Counted from the stretch's first letter, positions 16,959 through 25,779 are shown. The stretch: DNA of 44,675 nucleotides from an uncultured Lachnospiraceae bacterium (GCA_947172705.1 CAMWCA010000028.1:1-44675); one strand, 5' to 3'. Program-made: numbers and translations. Notes: generated by a model from the letters alone, not told the origin.

Positions 16959-17684
16959 TTATTTTCCGGAACAATGTATTTTTATTGCATTCATTACGAA
17001 TTTCGCCGTACCGTCACCGCCAGCCGTGTCGATGTTTTTCTGAAAGCGTTCATCGCATACATACATCTGCCCCAATTGGCTTAAAATCTCATCCGTGCAG
17101 TTATAGTAATTTTTTGTGATAAAATGCTGCAGGGCAGAGATTTTTTCCTGCACTTTTTCATCAGAGGGAGGCAGCTGGCGAAGGGCGCCTATTTCTGCAA
17201 ATAAGGACATCATCCGATCTGCAAGGGAAGCAACATCCTGAGGGTCCTTTTCCTTTTGCGCATATTCCTGATATGCTTTGGTCTTGCCCCATCTTTCTTT
17301 CACCTCCTCTTTATACTGTTCCATTTCACTGTGATCAAAAACACTAAATTCCATTTTAAATTCTCCTTTCGTTTTCATTTCTCTGGCAAATAAAATAAGT
17401 TCTCCCAGGCGTTTGTACTGTAACTCTAACAGCTCAATTTGCTGGTCTAGTGCTTCTGTGGGGTGATAGTCCGGGCTGTCGAGAATTGCTTTAATATCCT
17501 TTAAGGAAAATTGCAATTCACGAAAAAACAGAATGCTTTGTAATCGGCAGATTGCCGTATCATCATACAACCGATAGCCGGATTCGGTTATTTCAGTGGG
17601 CTTCAAAAGCCCGATCGCATCATAGTGATGGAGCGTGCGGACGCTTACGCCTGTGAGTTTGCTGACCTGATTTACCGTTTGCAT
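16959..17684 (-). CDS. MerR-family regulator with TipAS-like drug-binding domain
   Basis: The 241-residue product starts at the ATG complement of 17682-17684, with AGGAGG seven to eleven bases upstream; longer extensions of the frame lack a site and run through the promoter. Residues 1-70 are the MerR winged helix (SKLTGVSVRTLHHYDAIGLL), followed by the dimerisation coiled coil. From about residue 120 the TipAS domain follows (YQEYAQKEKDPQD, then FITKNYYNCTDEILSQLGQM and YVCDERFQKNIDTAGGDGTA). TipAS proteins bind thiopeptides or other drugs. Its promoter has the 19-base spacer typical of MerR-activated genes, so it probably activates itself. Confidence 0.9.
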   Translation of the reverse strand: MQTVNQVSKLTGVSVRTLHHYDAIGLLKPTEITESGYRLYDDTAICRLQSILFFRELQFSLKDIKAILDSPDYHPTEALDQQIELLELQYKRLGELILFAREMKTKGEFKMEFSVFDHSEMEQYKEEVKERWGKTKAYQEYAQKEKDPQDVASLADRMMSLFAEIGALRQLPPSDEKVQEKISALQHFITKNYYNCTDEILSQLGQMYVCDERFQKNIDTAGGDGTAKFVMNAIKIHCSGK

Positions 17685-17713
17685 ATTTGATTTCCTCCTT
17701 TCCTGTTTTTCAC

Positions 17714-17744
17714 AGTGTACACTATGACGTAACGTAAGGGTCAA
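17714..17744 (-). promoter_or_regulatory. MerR-type promoter with 19-base spacer
   Basis: On the minus strand, TTGACC (complement of 17739-17744) and TACACT (complement of 17714-17719) are 19 bases apart. The spacer contains the ACGTTACGT element seen in TipA/Mta-type operators. It drives the merR gene 30 bases downstream. Confidence 0.75.
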
Positions 17745-17832
17745 TAGATTATTTAAAACTTTTTTAATTTGTGTTCCATCCGGAAACCAATTATAATTAC
17801 AATCATAAAATAAAACTTCAGGAGGAAAGGTC

Positions 17833-18126
17833 ATGATAAGACATATATGTATGTTTACTTTAAAAGAAGAAAACAAGGAAGAGAATATTCTTGCATTTTT
17901 TGAAAAGGCGGAAAAATTGAGAGAGTTGAAAATGATCAAAAAATTTCAGATAGTAAGAAATGCAGAAAAAACGCCAGCCTCTAACTATGATGTTGCACTG
18001 ATTTTTGATTTTGATACCGTAGAGGCGCTGGATGAATATCAGAAATCACCTCAACACGTAGCGTTTGGGCAGTTTGTATCTTCTGTGAGAGTAGAAAGAG
18101 CCTGCATTGACCATGAAATAAAGTAG
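17833..18126 (+). CDS. Dabb (stress-responsive A/B barrel) domain protein
   Basis: This is a 97-residue single-domain protein: MIRHICMFTLKEENKEENI at the start, and YDVALIFDFDTVEALDEYQK followed by SPQHVAFGQFV, which are the usual Dabb marks. Dabb proteins form small dimeric barrels; some are enzymes or act in stress, but most are uncharacterised. It is divergent from the MerR/TipAS gene with an AGGAGG site eight bases before the start. Whether it answers to the MerR protein is unclear, because the operator seen faces the other way. Confidence 0.85.
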   Translation: MIRHICMFTLKEENKEENILAFFEKAEKLRELKMIKKFQIVRNAEKTPASNYDVALIFDFDTVEALDEYQKSPQHVAFGQFVSSVRVERACIDHEIK

Positions 18127-18266
18127 GAACAGGAAAGAGAAACTTATGCCTGTAAGGCATATGAAACCATTCTGTGAAGGTATTTGAATATAGAAAGGTT
18201 TTATCCTAAAATGGAATCAGACAATTAGCAGGAAATGTGTGACAGATATGGAAAGGAAAATGTGCC

Positions 18267-19121
18267 ATGAGCGAGATAGTGGTTCATAAAGAATTTGACG
18301 AAGAAAGAGCATTATATGGCGCGCAGGATCTGACCGTGAAGGAATGCAGATTCGATGGACCGGCAGATGGTGAAAGTGCGCTGAAGGAAAGCAGAGACAT
18401 TAAAGTGGAAAACTGTTTTTTTAATCTGCGCTATCCTTTTTGGCATGATCGGAAGCTGAAAATAGAAAATTCAGAAATGACGGAGCTTTGCCGCGCCGCC
18501 CTGTGGTATTCGGAAGAAGTAGAAATTATTAATACAAAGCTCCATGGAATTAAGGCTTTGCGGGAGTGCGGGCAGGTAAAAATGAAGGGATGCGACATAT
18601 TATCTCCGGAATTTGGCTGGTCTGTACGGGGAATGGAAATGGAAGATTGCAGCGTTCAGAGCGAATATTTTATGATGCGTTCCGACCATTTATGCTTTCG
18701 AAATGTAGACATGAAAGGGAAATACTCTTTTCAGTATATTGAGGATTCTGTTTTTGAAAATTGCCGCTTTGATACCAAGGATGCTTTTTGGCATGCCAAA
18801 AATGTTACGGTAAAGAACAGTGTTGTAAAGGGAGAGTATCTTGCATGGTATTGTGAGAATGTGACCTTTGAAAATTGTAAAATTGTGGGTACACAGCCCT
18901 TATGTTACTGTAAAGGGTTAAGATTGATTCAATGTGAGATGGTAGATACAGATCTTTGCTTTGAAAAATCTGAGGTGGAAGCAACCGTTACAACTCCTGT
19001 GGACAGCATTAAAAATCCCCTGCTCGGAACGATCTGTGTACCCTCTGTGGGAGAGCTGATCATGGATGACCCGGAGGCACGGGGAAAAGTAGTAACCCAC
19101 AAAAAAAGCTGTTGTGCGTAA
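18267..19121 (+). CDS. DUF3737 right-handed beta-helix protein
   Basis: This 284-residue protein is built from repeated short turns such as VKECRFDG, IKVENCFFNLRYPFWHDRKL, VEIINTKLHG, VTVKNSVVKG and VTFENCKIVG, and ends in a conserved DDPEARGKVV. The pattern is that of a parallel beta helix, and the whole matches the DUF3737 family common in Firmicutes. No signal peptide is present, so it is cytoplasmic. Its role is unknown. GGAAAGGAAAA precedes the start, and a MATE transporter follows closely. Confidence 0.9.
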   Translation: MSEIVVHKEFDEERALYGAQDLTVKECRFDGPADGESALKESRDIKVENCFFNLRYPFWHDRKLKIENSEMTELCRAALWYSEEVEIINTKLHGIKALRECGQVKMKGCDILSPEFGWSVRGMEMEDCSVQSEYFMMRSDHLCFRNVDMKGKYSFQYIEDSVFENCRFDTKDAFWHAKNVTVKNSVVKGEYLAWYCENVTFENCKIVGTQPLCYCKGLRLIQCEMVDTDLCFEKSEVEATVTTPVDSIKNPLLGTICVPSVGELIMDDPEARGKVVTHKKSCCA

Positions 19122-19147
19122 GCTGCGGTAAATGTATACTCATAATT

Positions 19148-20578
19148 ATGAAACCAACATATCAAAATCAAAATAGAGCAGACGGACAATTAAGAGGGGA
19201 ATATTTGCGCAAGGTAATACAGCTTAGTATTCCTGCCGTTCTTGCGGAGATCAGTTCCATTGCCATGCAGTACATCGATGCGGCGATGGTGGGAAGTCTG
19301 GGAGCCAACGCTACCGCAGCGATCGGTCTTGTCACCAGCACTACATGGCTTTTGGGAGGGTTTTGCATTGCCCTTGCCACTGGCTTTTCGGTACAGGTGG
19401 CGCATCTCATTGGTGCAAAGAATTGTCAGGAGGCGAAGGATGTTTTGCGGCAGGGCTTATTGTGCGCCCTGCTTTTTGGGCTGACGATCTCGGCAGTTGG
19501 AACTGGAATCAGCAAAAGACTTCCTGTCTGGCTGGGAGGAGAGGCGGAGGTATGCGGAGATGCTTCCCGCTATTTTTTCATTTATGCCTGTGCCCTTCCG
19601 GCGTCTCAAATGCGTCAGATTGCAGGCAGTATGCTGCAATGCAGCGGAGAAATGAAGATTCCCAGCAGGTTGAATATTCTGATGTGCGGGCTGGATGTGA
19701 TTTTAAATAGCCTGTTGATTTTTCCGGCAAGACAGTTTTCTTTTCTGGGCATTGCTTTCAAAATGCCGGGAGCCGGGCTGGGTGTAACAGGGGCGGCGCT
19801 GGGAACGGCATTGTCGGAAGTGATCACAGCGGCGTTGATGCTGTATGCGGTCTGCTTTCGTTCGGAATCTCTTCGTTTGGAAAAGCATGGAAGATGGCAT
19901 GTTGAGAAAGAATGTCTGGGCAGAGCGGTTCATCTGGGTCTGCCAATGGCGTTAGAGCATACGATTTTATGCGGCGCACAGATTGCGGGAACCCGCATTG
20001 TGGCGCCTTTGGGGACCATATCAGTTGCGGCAAATTCCCTTGCGGTAACTGCCGAAAGCTTTTGCTACATGCCCGGTTATGGGATTTCTGCAGCGGCAAC
20101 CACCCTGGTGGGGCAGAGTATGGGTGCAGGTAAGCCTGAGCTTGCCAAAAAGTACGCCCGTCTTTCTACCGGGCTGGGCGCTGTTGTCATGGCATTTACG
20201 GGAGCGCTGATGTTTTTTGGGGCGCCCTGGATGTTTTCTTTACTTACGCCGGACCCGGCAATTCAGTCCCTTGGTACAAAGGTACTGCGTATAGAAGCTT
20301 TTGCGGAACCCTTATATGGAATTTCCATTGTTGTGGCAGGGGCATTAAGGGGGGCGGGGGATACTCTGATTCCCAGTATTATGAACCTTGCAAGTATGTG
20401 GGGAATACGCATCACCTCTTCTATTTTTCTTGCGCCCCGGTTAGGGCTGGTTGGCGTATGGCTTGCCATGTGCGGGGAATTGTGCGTCAGGGGCGTAATG
20501 TTTTTGGTTCGTTTATTGAGAGGAAAATGGCTGGAGCAGAAAAAATTTATGAATATGAAACAGGAGGAAAAAGTATGA
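19148..20578 (+). CDS. MATE-family multidrug efflux transporter
   Basis: This is a membrane protein of about 476 residues with twelve hydrophobic segments in two similar halves, each starting with the MATE pattern (VIQLSIPAVLAEISSIAMQY with VGSLGANATAAIGL, and later AVHLGLPMALEHTILCGAQI). It exports drugs or metabolites with sodium or protons. The start is uncertain: ATG 19148 has no clear site, and a TTG at 19112 would overlap the previous gene. Its stop overlaps the next start (ATGA). Confidence 0.88.
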   Translation: MKPTYQNQNRADGQLRGEYLRKVIQLSIPAVLAEISSIAMQYIDAAMVGSLGANATAAIGLVTSTTWLLGGFCIALATGFSVQVAHLIGAKNCQEAKDVLRQGLLCALLFGLTISAVGTGISKRLPVWLGGEAEVCGDASRYFFIYACALPASQMRQIAGSMLQCSGEMKIPSRLNILMCGLDVILNSLLIFPARQFSFLGIAFKMPGAGLGVTGAALGTALSEVITAALMLYAVCFRSESLRLEKHGRWHVEKECLGRAVHLGLPMALEHTILCGAQIAGTRIVAPLGTISVAANSLAVTAESFCYMPGYGISAAATTLVGQSMGAGKPELAKKYARLSTGLGAVVMAFTGALMFFGAPWMFSLLTPDPAIQSLGTKVLRIEAFAEPLYGISIVVAGALRGAGDTLIPSIMNLASMWGIRITSSIFLAPRLGLVGVWLAMCGELCVRGVMFLVRLLRGKWLEQKKFMNMKQEEKV

Positions 20579-21705
20579 TCTACAAAAAATTTCAGGATTT
20601 AGAATTATCTGCATTGGGAATGGGCGCTATGCGTTTACCGGTAGGTAAAAATGACGGGGACATTGATCAGGCGGCGACGGAAGAAATGGTCGACTATGCT
20701 ATGAAAAACGGCGTGAATTATTATGATACGGCATGGGGTTATCATGAGGGAAATTCGGAAACGGCTATGGGACAGGCGCTTGGGAAATACCCCAGGGACA
20801 GCTATTATCTTGCCACCAAGTTTCCGGGATATGATCTTTCCAATATGGATAAGGTGGAAGCAATTTTTGAGGAGCAGCTTAAAAAATGCGGAGTGGATTA
20901 TTTTGATTTTTATCTTTTCCACAATGTATGCGAAATGAATATCGACGCATACCTGGAACCCAAGTACGGTATTTATGATTATCTGGTAAAACAGAAGGAG
21001 GATGGCAGAATTCATCATCTTGGCTTTTCGGCGCATGGAAGCTATGAGGTAATGAAACGCTTTTTGGATGCTTATGGGGAAAAAATGGAATTTTGCCAGC
21101 TTCAGATCAACTGGCTGGATTGGACTTTCCAGGATGCAAAGGGAAAGGTAGAGCTGTTAAAGGAATACGGAATTCCTGTGTGGGTTATGGAACCACTGCG
21201 GGGAGGAAAGCTTGCTTCTTTATCGGAGGAAGAAACTGAGAAGCTGGCGCAGCTTCGTCCCAATGAGGATGCGGCGGCATGGGCGTTTCGTTTCCTGCAA
21301 AGCATCGATGAGGTGACAGTGGTGCTTTCCGGTATGTCCAATATGGAACAGCTTCAGAAGAATATCAAAACTTTTGAGACAGAGCAGAAATTGAATAAAG
21401 AAGAAATGGAAACGCTGCTGGGGATCGCCCAGGAGATGTTGAAGGAGAAAAGACTTCCCTGTACTGCATGTCGTTACTGCACGACCCATTGCCCTAAAGG
21501 GCTGGATATCCCCTCTCTGATAGAATTGTATAATGAGCATAATTTTACCGGAGGCGGATTTATCGCGCCTATGGCATTAATGGCGGTGCCGGAGGACAAG
21601 CAGCCCTCCGCCTGTGTGGGATGCAGAAGCTGCGAGGCGGTTTGCCCGCAGCAGATTAAGATATCGGAGGCGATGGCGGATTTCAATGCAAAGTTAAAAG
21701 GCTGA
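20575..21705 (+). CDS. Aldo/keto reductase with C-terminal 4Fe-4S ferredoxin domain
   Basis: This 376-residue protein joins an aldo/keto reductase barrel (ALGMGAMRLPVGKND; YDTAWGYHEGNSE with catalytic Tyr and Asp; HHLGFSAHG) to a C-terminal domain with two Cys clusters: CTACRYCTTHCPKG and CVGCRSCEAVCPQ. These can hold two 4Fe-4S clusters, so electrons may come from ferredoxin as well as NAD(P)H. This layout is frequent in anaerobic Firmicutes. Start 20575 has AGGAGG seven bases upstream and overlaps the MATE stop. Confidence 0.92.
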   Translation: MIYKKFQDLELSALGMGAMRLPVGKNDGDIDQAATEEMVDYAMKNGVNYYDTAWGYHEGNSETAMGQALGKYPRDSYYLATKFPGYDLSNMDKVEAIFEEQLKKCGVDYFDFYLFHNVCEMNIDAYLEPKYGIYDYLVKQKEDGRIHHLGFSAHGSYEVMKRFLDAYGEKMEFCQLQINWLDWTFQDAKGKVELLKEYGIPVWVMEPLRGGKLASLSEEETEKLAQLRPNEDAAAWAFRFLQSIDEVTVVLSGMSNMEQLQKNIKTFETEQKLNKEEMETLLGIAQEMLKEKRLPCTACRYCTTHCPKGLDIPSLIELYNEHNFTGGGFIAPMALMAVPEDKQPSACVGCRSCEAVCPQQIKISEAMADFNAKLKG

Positions 21706-21710
21706 TGAAA

Positions 21711-21739
21711 TAGACGCATCCAAGATCCTGTGTTATAAT
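21711..21739 (+). promoter_or_regulatory. Promoter before the DUF3842 gene
   Basis: TAGACG (21711-21716), a 17-base spacer and a perfect TATAAT (21734-21739). The start of transcription is near 21746, about 25 bases before the ATG. Confidence 0.55.
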
Positions 21740-21770
21740 GAGAAATAATCAGGCGGAGGCGGGCGTTGGA

Positions 21771-22178
21771 ATGAACATATTAGTGATAGATGCACAAGGC
21801 GGTGGAATCGGCAGACAGGTGATCGGGGCGATCAAGAAGAATTTTCCCGAGCAATCTGTAACGGCTGTGGGAACCAACAGCACAGCGGCTTCCGCAATGT
21901 TGAAGGCAGGTGCGGATCAGGCTGCTACCGGAGAAAACGCAGTGGCGGTCTGTTGCCGAAAGGCTGACTTGATCATTGGTCCAATCGGCATTGTGATCGC
22001 AGATGCGCTGCTGGGGGAAATAACTCCCGCCATGGCAGCTGCGGTGGGTCAAAGCCAGGCAAAACGGATTTTGATTCCGGTGAATCATTGTGATAATTAT
22101 ATTGTAGGAGTACCGGATTTGTCCATGGCAAAGCTTATAGACTGTGTGATCAAGGAAGTGGAAAAAAATATAAAATAG
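21771..22178 (+). CDS. DUF3842 family protein
   Basis: A 135-residue protein when started at ATG 21771 (GGAGG eleven bases upstream), giving the typical opening MNILVIDAQGGGIGRQVIGA. That segment is a Gly-rich nucleotide-binding-like loop. Middle motifs are VGTNSTAASAMLKAGAD and GPIGIVIADALLGEITPAMA. It belongs to the DUF3842 family, which is known from Clostridia and has no defined function. Its stop codon is the first part of the structured RNA described next. Confidence 0.85.
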   Translation: MNILVIDAQGGGIGRQVIGAIKKNFPEQSVTAVGTNSTAASAMLKAGADQAATGENAVAVCCRKADLIIGPIGIVIADALLGEITPAMAAAVGQSQAKRILIPVNHCDNYIVGVPDLSMAKLIDCVIKEVEKNIK

Positions 22179-22248
22179 TTCTTAAGGAATCGACAGATAA
22201 GGCAGGAAGCCTTTTCAGGAAATCGAAGTTTCCGGAGGATTCCAGAAC
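22178..22248 (+). promoter_or_regulatory. Three-way-junction leader RNA, candidate riboswitch
   Basis: The closing stem pairs 22178-22182 with 22244-22248 (GTTCT/AGAAC) and, past a TAA bulge, 22186-22191 with 22238-22243 (GGAATC/GATTCC). Inside are two perfect 5-bp hairpins: 22199-22203 with 22209-22213 (AAGGC/GCCTT), and 22218-22222 with 22229-22233 (GGAAA/TTTCC). An intrinsic terminator follows 39 bases later, and its 5' arm can instead pair with 22232-22240. This is the layout of a transcription-terminating riboswitch. I compared it by memory with the common classes (purine, ykkC, NiCo, THF, SAM, c-di-GMP, M-box, fluoride, ZTP) and found no match. Confidence 0.55.
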
Positions 22249-22286
22249 AAAAATGCGATAGTTTTGATTATGTATGCACATGAAGG

Positions 22287-22321
22287 CATGCGATCCTTTC
22301 CGGAAGGATCGTGTGCTTTTT
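22287..22321 (+). terminator. Terminator/attenuator in the leader of the ABC operon
   Basis: A 12-bp stem (22287-22298 with 22304-22315, two G-T pairs) with a 5-base loop leads into CTTTTT. It lies 24 bases before the start of the binding-protein gene, so it controls entry into the operon rather than ending the previous one. Confidence 0.8.
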
Positions 22322-22344
22322 ATGTGTGGAAGATGGAGATGACT

Positions 22345-23919
22345 ATGAAAAGAAGACTTTTCATGCTGCTTACCGTAGCAATGCTTTTATCTTTAGCCGG
22401 ATGCGGAAACGAAGATGGGATCTTCACTAACGGAGAAAGTAAAGAGAGTCCTATTGGAGAAGAAGAGTCGGTTCTGGTTTATGGAAGCGGTGACTATACC
22501 AGGATCAATCCGGCAATGGATGAACACGGAGAGATCAATATTTTACTTTTTAACGGTTTAACGGCACATAACGGAAAAAATGAAGTGGTTCCGGGGCTTG
22601 CCAAAAGCTGGGAATTTGATGAGAATTCCTGCACCTACACTTTTTATCTGGAGGAGGATGTGAAGTGGCACGATGGAGAAGCTTTTACGGCGGAGGATGT
22701 GAAGTTCACCATAGAAGCGATCAGGAATCCGGAAAACGGTTCTGAGAACAGCCCGAATTATGAGGATGTGAAAGAAATTACAGTGATCGATGACCATACC
22801 ATTTCTTTTCAATTAGCGGTGCCTAATGTGGCGTTTCTGGACTATATGACAATGGCGGTTCTTCCGGAGCATTTATTGTCGGGCGAAGATATGCAGGAGG
22901 CGGAATTTTTTCGCCAGCCCATAGGCACAGGTCCTTATAAGCTGGAAAACTGGGAAACAGGACAGGCAATCACCCTTGTCAAAAACCAGGAATACTTTAA
23001 GGGAGCGCCGGAAATTGACAAAATTATTTTTAAGATCGTACCCGACGATAAAGTAAGGGCAATGCAGATGGAATCCGGCGAGCTGGACCTTGCGCTGCTT
23101 ACGCCGAAGGATGCCCAGACCTTTGTAGGCAGGGAAGGGTATACCTGCTACGATATGGAAACCTCCGATTATCGTGGAATTCTTTTTAACTTTTGGAATG
23201 AATATTGGAGAGAAAACAGGGATCTGATTCCCGCAGTGTGCTATGCCATTGACCGTGAGGCAATTGTGGAGGCGGTGCTTCTGGGGCAGGGGATTCCTGC
23301 TTATGGTCCCTTACAGCGCAATCCCTATAACAATGAAAAGGTGGAACAGTATGTCTATAATCCCCAAAAAGCAAGGAAGATTCTTGAGGATGCAGGGTGT
23401 ACCGTAAACAGCCAGGGATTTTATGAGAGGAAAGGAGAGACCGTTGGGTTTGTAATCAGTGTGGGAGCAGGAGATCAGGTTCGGCTTGACATTGCCCAGG
23501 CGGCGGCACAGCAGTTGCGGGAAGTGGGAATAGACTGCAGGGTTGAGATTCCGGTGCAAGTAGATTGGGGGACACAGATGGCTTACCTCATCGGATGGGG
23601 CAGCCCCTTTGATGCGGATGACCATACTTATAAGGTATTTGGAACCGATAAGGGAGCAAATTACAACGGTTATTCCAATGAACTGGTGGATCAATATTTG
23701 ATGCAGGCGAGACAGTCCGATAATCCGGCGGTGCGTGCAGAGGCATATGACCGGTTTCAGGAAGAATTGGCAAAAGATCCCCCTTTTGCGTTTATCTGCT
23801 ATGTAGATGCAAATTATGTGGCAAATTCCGGAATTGAGGGTATTTCTCCGGATACGGTTATGGGACATCACGGGGTTGGCATTTTCTGGAATGTAGCACA
23901 GTGGAGAATTTCAGAATAA
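22345..23919 (+). CDS. Lipoprotein substrate-binding protein of a peptide/nickel-type ABC importer
   Basis: ATG 22345 (GGAG six bases upstream) gives 524 residues with a lipoprotein signal: MKRRLFMLL and then the lipobox LSLAGC with Cys 20 as the anchor. The rest is an SBP_bac_5 binding protein (LFNGLTAHNGKNEVVPGLAK, then LEEDVKWHDGEAFTAEDVKF and QPIGTGPYKLENW). It would sit on the outer face of the membrane and deliver peptides, nickel complexes or similar ligands to the permeases encoded downstream. The ligand cannot be told from sequence. A structured leader controls this first gene of the operon. Confidence 0.92.
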   Translation: MKRRLFMLLTVAMLLSLAGCGNEDGIFTNGESKESPIGEEESVLVYGSGDYTRINPAMDEHGEINILLFNGLTAHNGKNEVVPGLAKSWEFDENSCTYTFYLEEDVKWHDGEAFTAEDVKFTIEAIRNPENGSENSPNYEDVKEITVIDDHTISFQLAVPNVAFLDYMTMAVLPEHLLSGEDMQEAEFFRQPIGTGPYKLENWETGQAITLVKNQEYFKGAPEIDKIIFKIVPDDKVRAMQMESGELDLALLTPKDAQTFVGREGYTCYDMETSDYRGILFNFWNEYWRENRDLIPAVCYAIDREAIVEAVLLGQGIPAYGPLQRNPYNNEKVEQYVYNPQKARKILEDAGCTVNSQGFYERKGETVGFVISVGAGDQVRLDIAQAAAQQLREVGIDCRVEIPVQVDWGTQMAYLIGWGSPFDADDHTYKVFGTDKGANYNGYSNELVDQYLMQARQSDNPAVRAEAYDRFQEELAKDPPFAFICYVDANYVANSGIEGISPDTVMGHHGVGIFWNVAQWRISE

Positions 23920-23934
23920 AAGAAGAGGTTATAA

Positions 23935-25779
23935 ATGCGGGAGTTATTAGAGGTAAAAAATTTATCTGTGAGTATTGATACGCCTAAGGGTGAAGTAGAA
24001 GCTGTAAGGAATGTAAGTTTTTCTCTTAAGGCAGGAGAAACTTTGGTAATTGTAGGCGAATCCGGCTGCGGGAAAAGTATCATGTGCAAAACCATTGCAA
24101 AACTGCTCCCTCCTTCTGCAAGAATGAAGTCCGGAAGTATCTCTATTAAGGGAGAAGATATTGCTCAGTACGGAGAAAAGGAGATGCGAAGGCTGAGATG
24201 CGAAGGCTTTTCCATGGTATTTCAGGATCCTATGACTTCCCTGAATCCGACTATGACCATTGGATCGCAGATTGGAGAAGCGGTTCGGGTACATGAACCC
24301 GGGATTTCTTCACAGGAATTGAAAAAGAAAGTCATTGGGTTAATGGAGCTGGTGGGGATAGAAAATCCTAAGGAACGGAAAAAAATGTATCCGAATCAGC
24401 TTTCCGGAGGAATGGGACAGCGCAGTGTAATTGCCATGGCGCTTGCTAAAGATCCGGAGCTTCTAATTGCAGACGAACCTACAACGGCATTAGATGCAAC
24501 TGTTCAGGCGCAGATTTTAGAGTTGTTCAGAGAGATTCAAAAGAAGCAAAAAGCAGGTATAATTTTAGTGACCCATGATATGGGGGTGGTGGCAAGAGCA
24601 GCAGACCGGGTAGGAGTGATGTATGCAGGAAAAATAGTGGAAGTGGGGACGGCGGAAGAAATCCTTTATGATCCCAGACATCCCTATACCCAGGGACTTC
24701 TGCGGTCGCTGCCCTGGTTTTCCAGGGGACGGAAGACTTTGTATACGATTCCCGGAATGCCGCCTACCTTGATCCATCCGCCTAAGGGAGACGCTTTTGC
24801 ATGCCGTAATGCTTATGCCCTTCAAATTGATTATGAACAGGAGCCGCCCATGTTTCCTGTAACAGAAACCCATGCCGCCGCCACCTGGCTTTTGGATAAA
24901 CGGGCGCCAAAGCTTCCCACAGTATCGCCGGAAAAGGAAATAGAAAGGGAAGAAGAAGTAGGAGAAGAGATTTTACTGGATGTACAGCACGTTACTCACC
25001 TGTTTCCTATGACAAAAAAAACTGTGGTCAGGGCGGTGGAAGATGTTTCTTTTCAGATCAGGAGAGGGGAAATCTTTGGGCTGGTAGGAGAATCAGGGTG
25101 CGGCAAATCTACCCTTGCCCGGTGCATTATGAACATTTATAAGCCTCAAAAAGGAAAGATCATGTTGAATGGATTGGATGTATGGGATTCTAAGGTGTTT
25201 TCCGCAAATAGAAAGTTGTTACAAAGGAAAAGACAGTTGATTTTTCAGGATTCGGATTCCAGCTTAAATCCGCGTATGAAGGTATGGGAGATTATTGCAG
25301 AGCCATTGAAAATACAGCATATTATGCCGCCAAGAGGTTCTCTTCGGGAGGAGGCTGCATTTCAAATGCATTATGTGGGATTGGACCCCGCATATTTGGA
25401 TCAATATCCAACAGAGCTTTCCGGCGGTCAGAGGCAGCGTGTTGCCATAGCAAGAGCCCTTGTTATGGAACCGGAACTGTTGGTGGCGGATGAACCCCTT
25501 GCATCTCTGGACGTATCCATACAGGCGCAGATCGTAAATCTTTTCAGGCATCTTCAACAGGAGCATGGCTTTTCTTTTCTTTTTATTGCCCATGACCTGG
25601 CGATGGTAGAATTTTTGTGCGACCGGGTAGGCGTTATGTATCAGGGAAGATTGGTAGAGACTGGGTCTGTGAGGGATTTATTTTCGAATCCACAGCATCC
25701 TTATACAAAGTCTCTTCTAAAGTCAATTTCGCTTCCTGATTTCAGGCAGCAGACAGCAGGGAGGACAGGATCATGGTAA
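23935..25779 (+). CDS. Fused double ATPase (DppD-DppF type) of the ABC importer
   Basis: The 614-residue protein holds both ATPases on one chain. Domain 1: Walker A GESGCGKS (41-48), signature LSGGMGQR, Walker B LLIADEP and the oligopeptide C-terminal extension (HPYTQGLLRSLPW). Domain 2: Walker A GESGCGKST near 385, signature LSGGQRQR, Walker B LLVADEP and HPYTKSLLKSI at the end. All catalytic motifs are intact in both halves; the first signature has Met in place of the usual second Gln. In most bacteria these are two genes. It starts 15 bases after the binding-protein gene. Confidence 0.93.
   Translation: MRELLEVKNLSVSIDTPKGEVEAVRNVSFSLKAGETLVIVGESGCGKSIMCKTIAKLLPPSARMKSGSISIKGEDIAQYGEKEMRRLRCEGFSMVFQDPMTSLNPTMTIGSQIGEAVRVHEPGISSQELKKKVIGLMELVGIENPKERKKMYPNQLSGGMGQRSVIAMALAKDPELLIADEPTTALDATVQAQILELFREIQKKQKAGIILVTHDMGVVARAADRVGVMYAGKIVEVGTAEEILYDPRHPYTQGLLRSLPWFSRGRKTLYTIPGMPPTLIHPPKGDAFACRNAYALQIDYEQEPPMFPVTETHAAATWLLDKRAPKLPTVSPEKEIEREEEVGEEILLDVQHVTHLFPMTKKTVVRAVEDVSFQIRRGEIFGLVGESGCGKSTLARCIMNIYKPQKGKIMLNGLDVWDSKVFSANRKLLQRKRQLIFQDSDSSLNPRMKVWEIIAEPLKIQHIMPPRGSLREEAAFQMHYVGLDPAYLDQYPTELSGGQRQRVAIARALVMEPELLVADEPLASLDVSIQAQIVNLFRHLQQEHGFSFLFIAHDLAMVEFLCDRVGVMYQGRLVETGSVRDLFSNPQHPYTKSLLKSISLPDFRQQTAGRTGSW

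Noticed and set aside
17685..17939. 85-residue N-terminal extension of the MerR protein
   Set aside because: It would run through the merR promoter and the start of the divergent gene. The good AGGAGG site fits only the ATG at 17684.
18145..18161. Small hairpin TATGCC/GGCATA behind the Dabb gene
   Set aside because: It has only six base pairs and no T tract, so it was not called a terminator.
22178..22248. Purine riboswitch as explanation for the three-way junction
   Set aside because: The two hairpin loops are too short and not complementary to each other, and the conserved junction bases of the purine class are missing.
22178..22248. Simple terminator of the DUF3842 gene
   Set aside because: There is no T tract after the closing stem, and two well-formed internal hairpins with alternative pairing to a later terminator point to control of the next operon.
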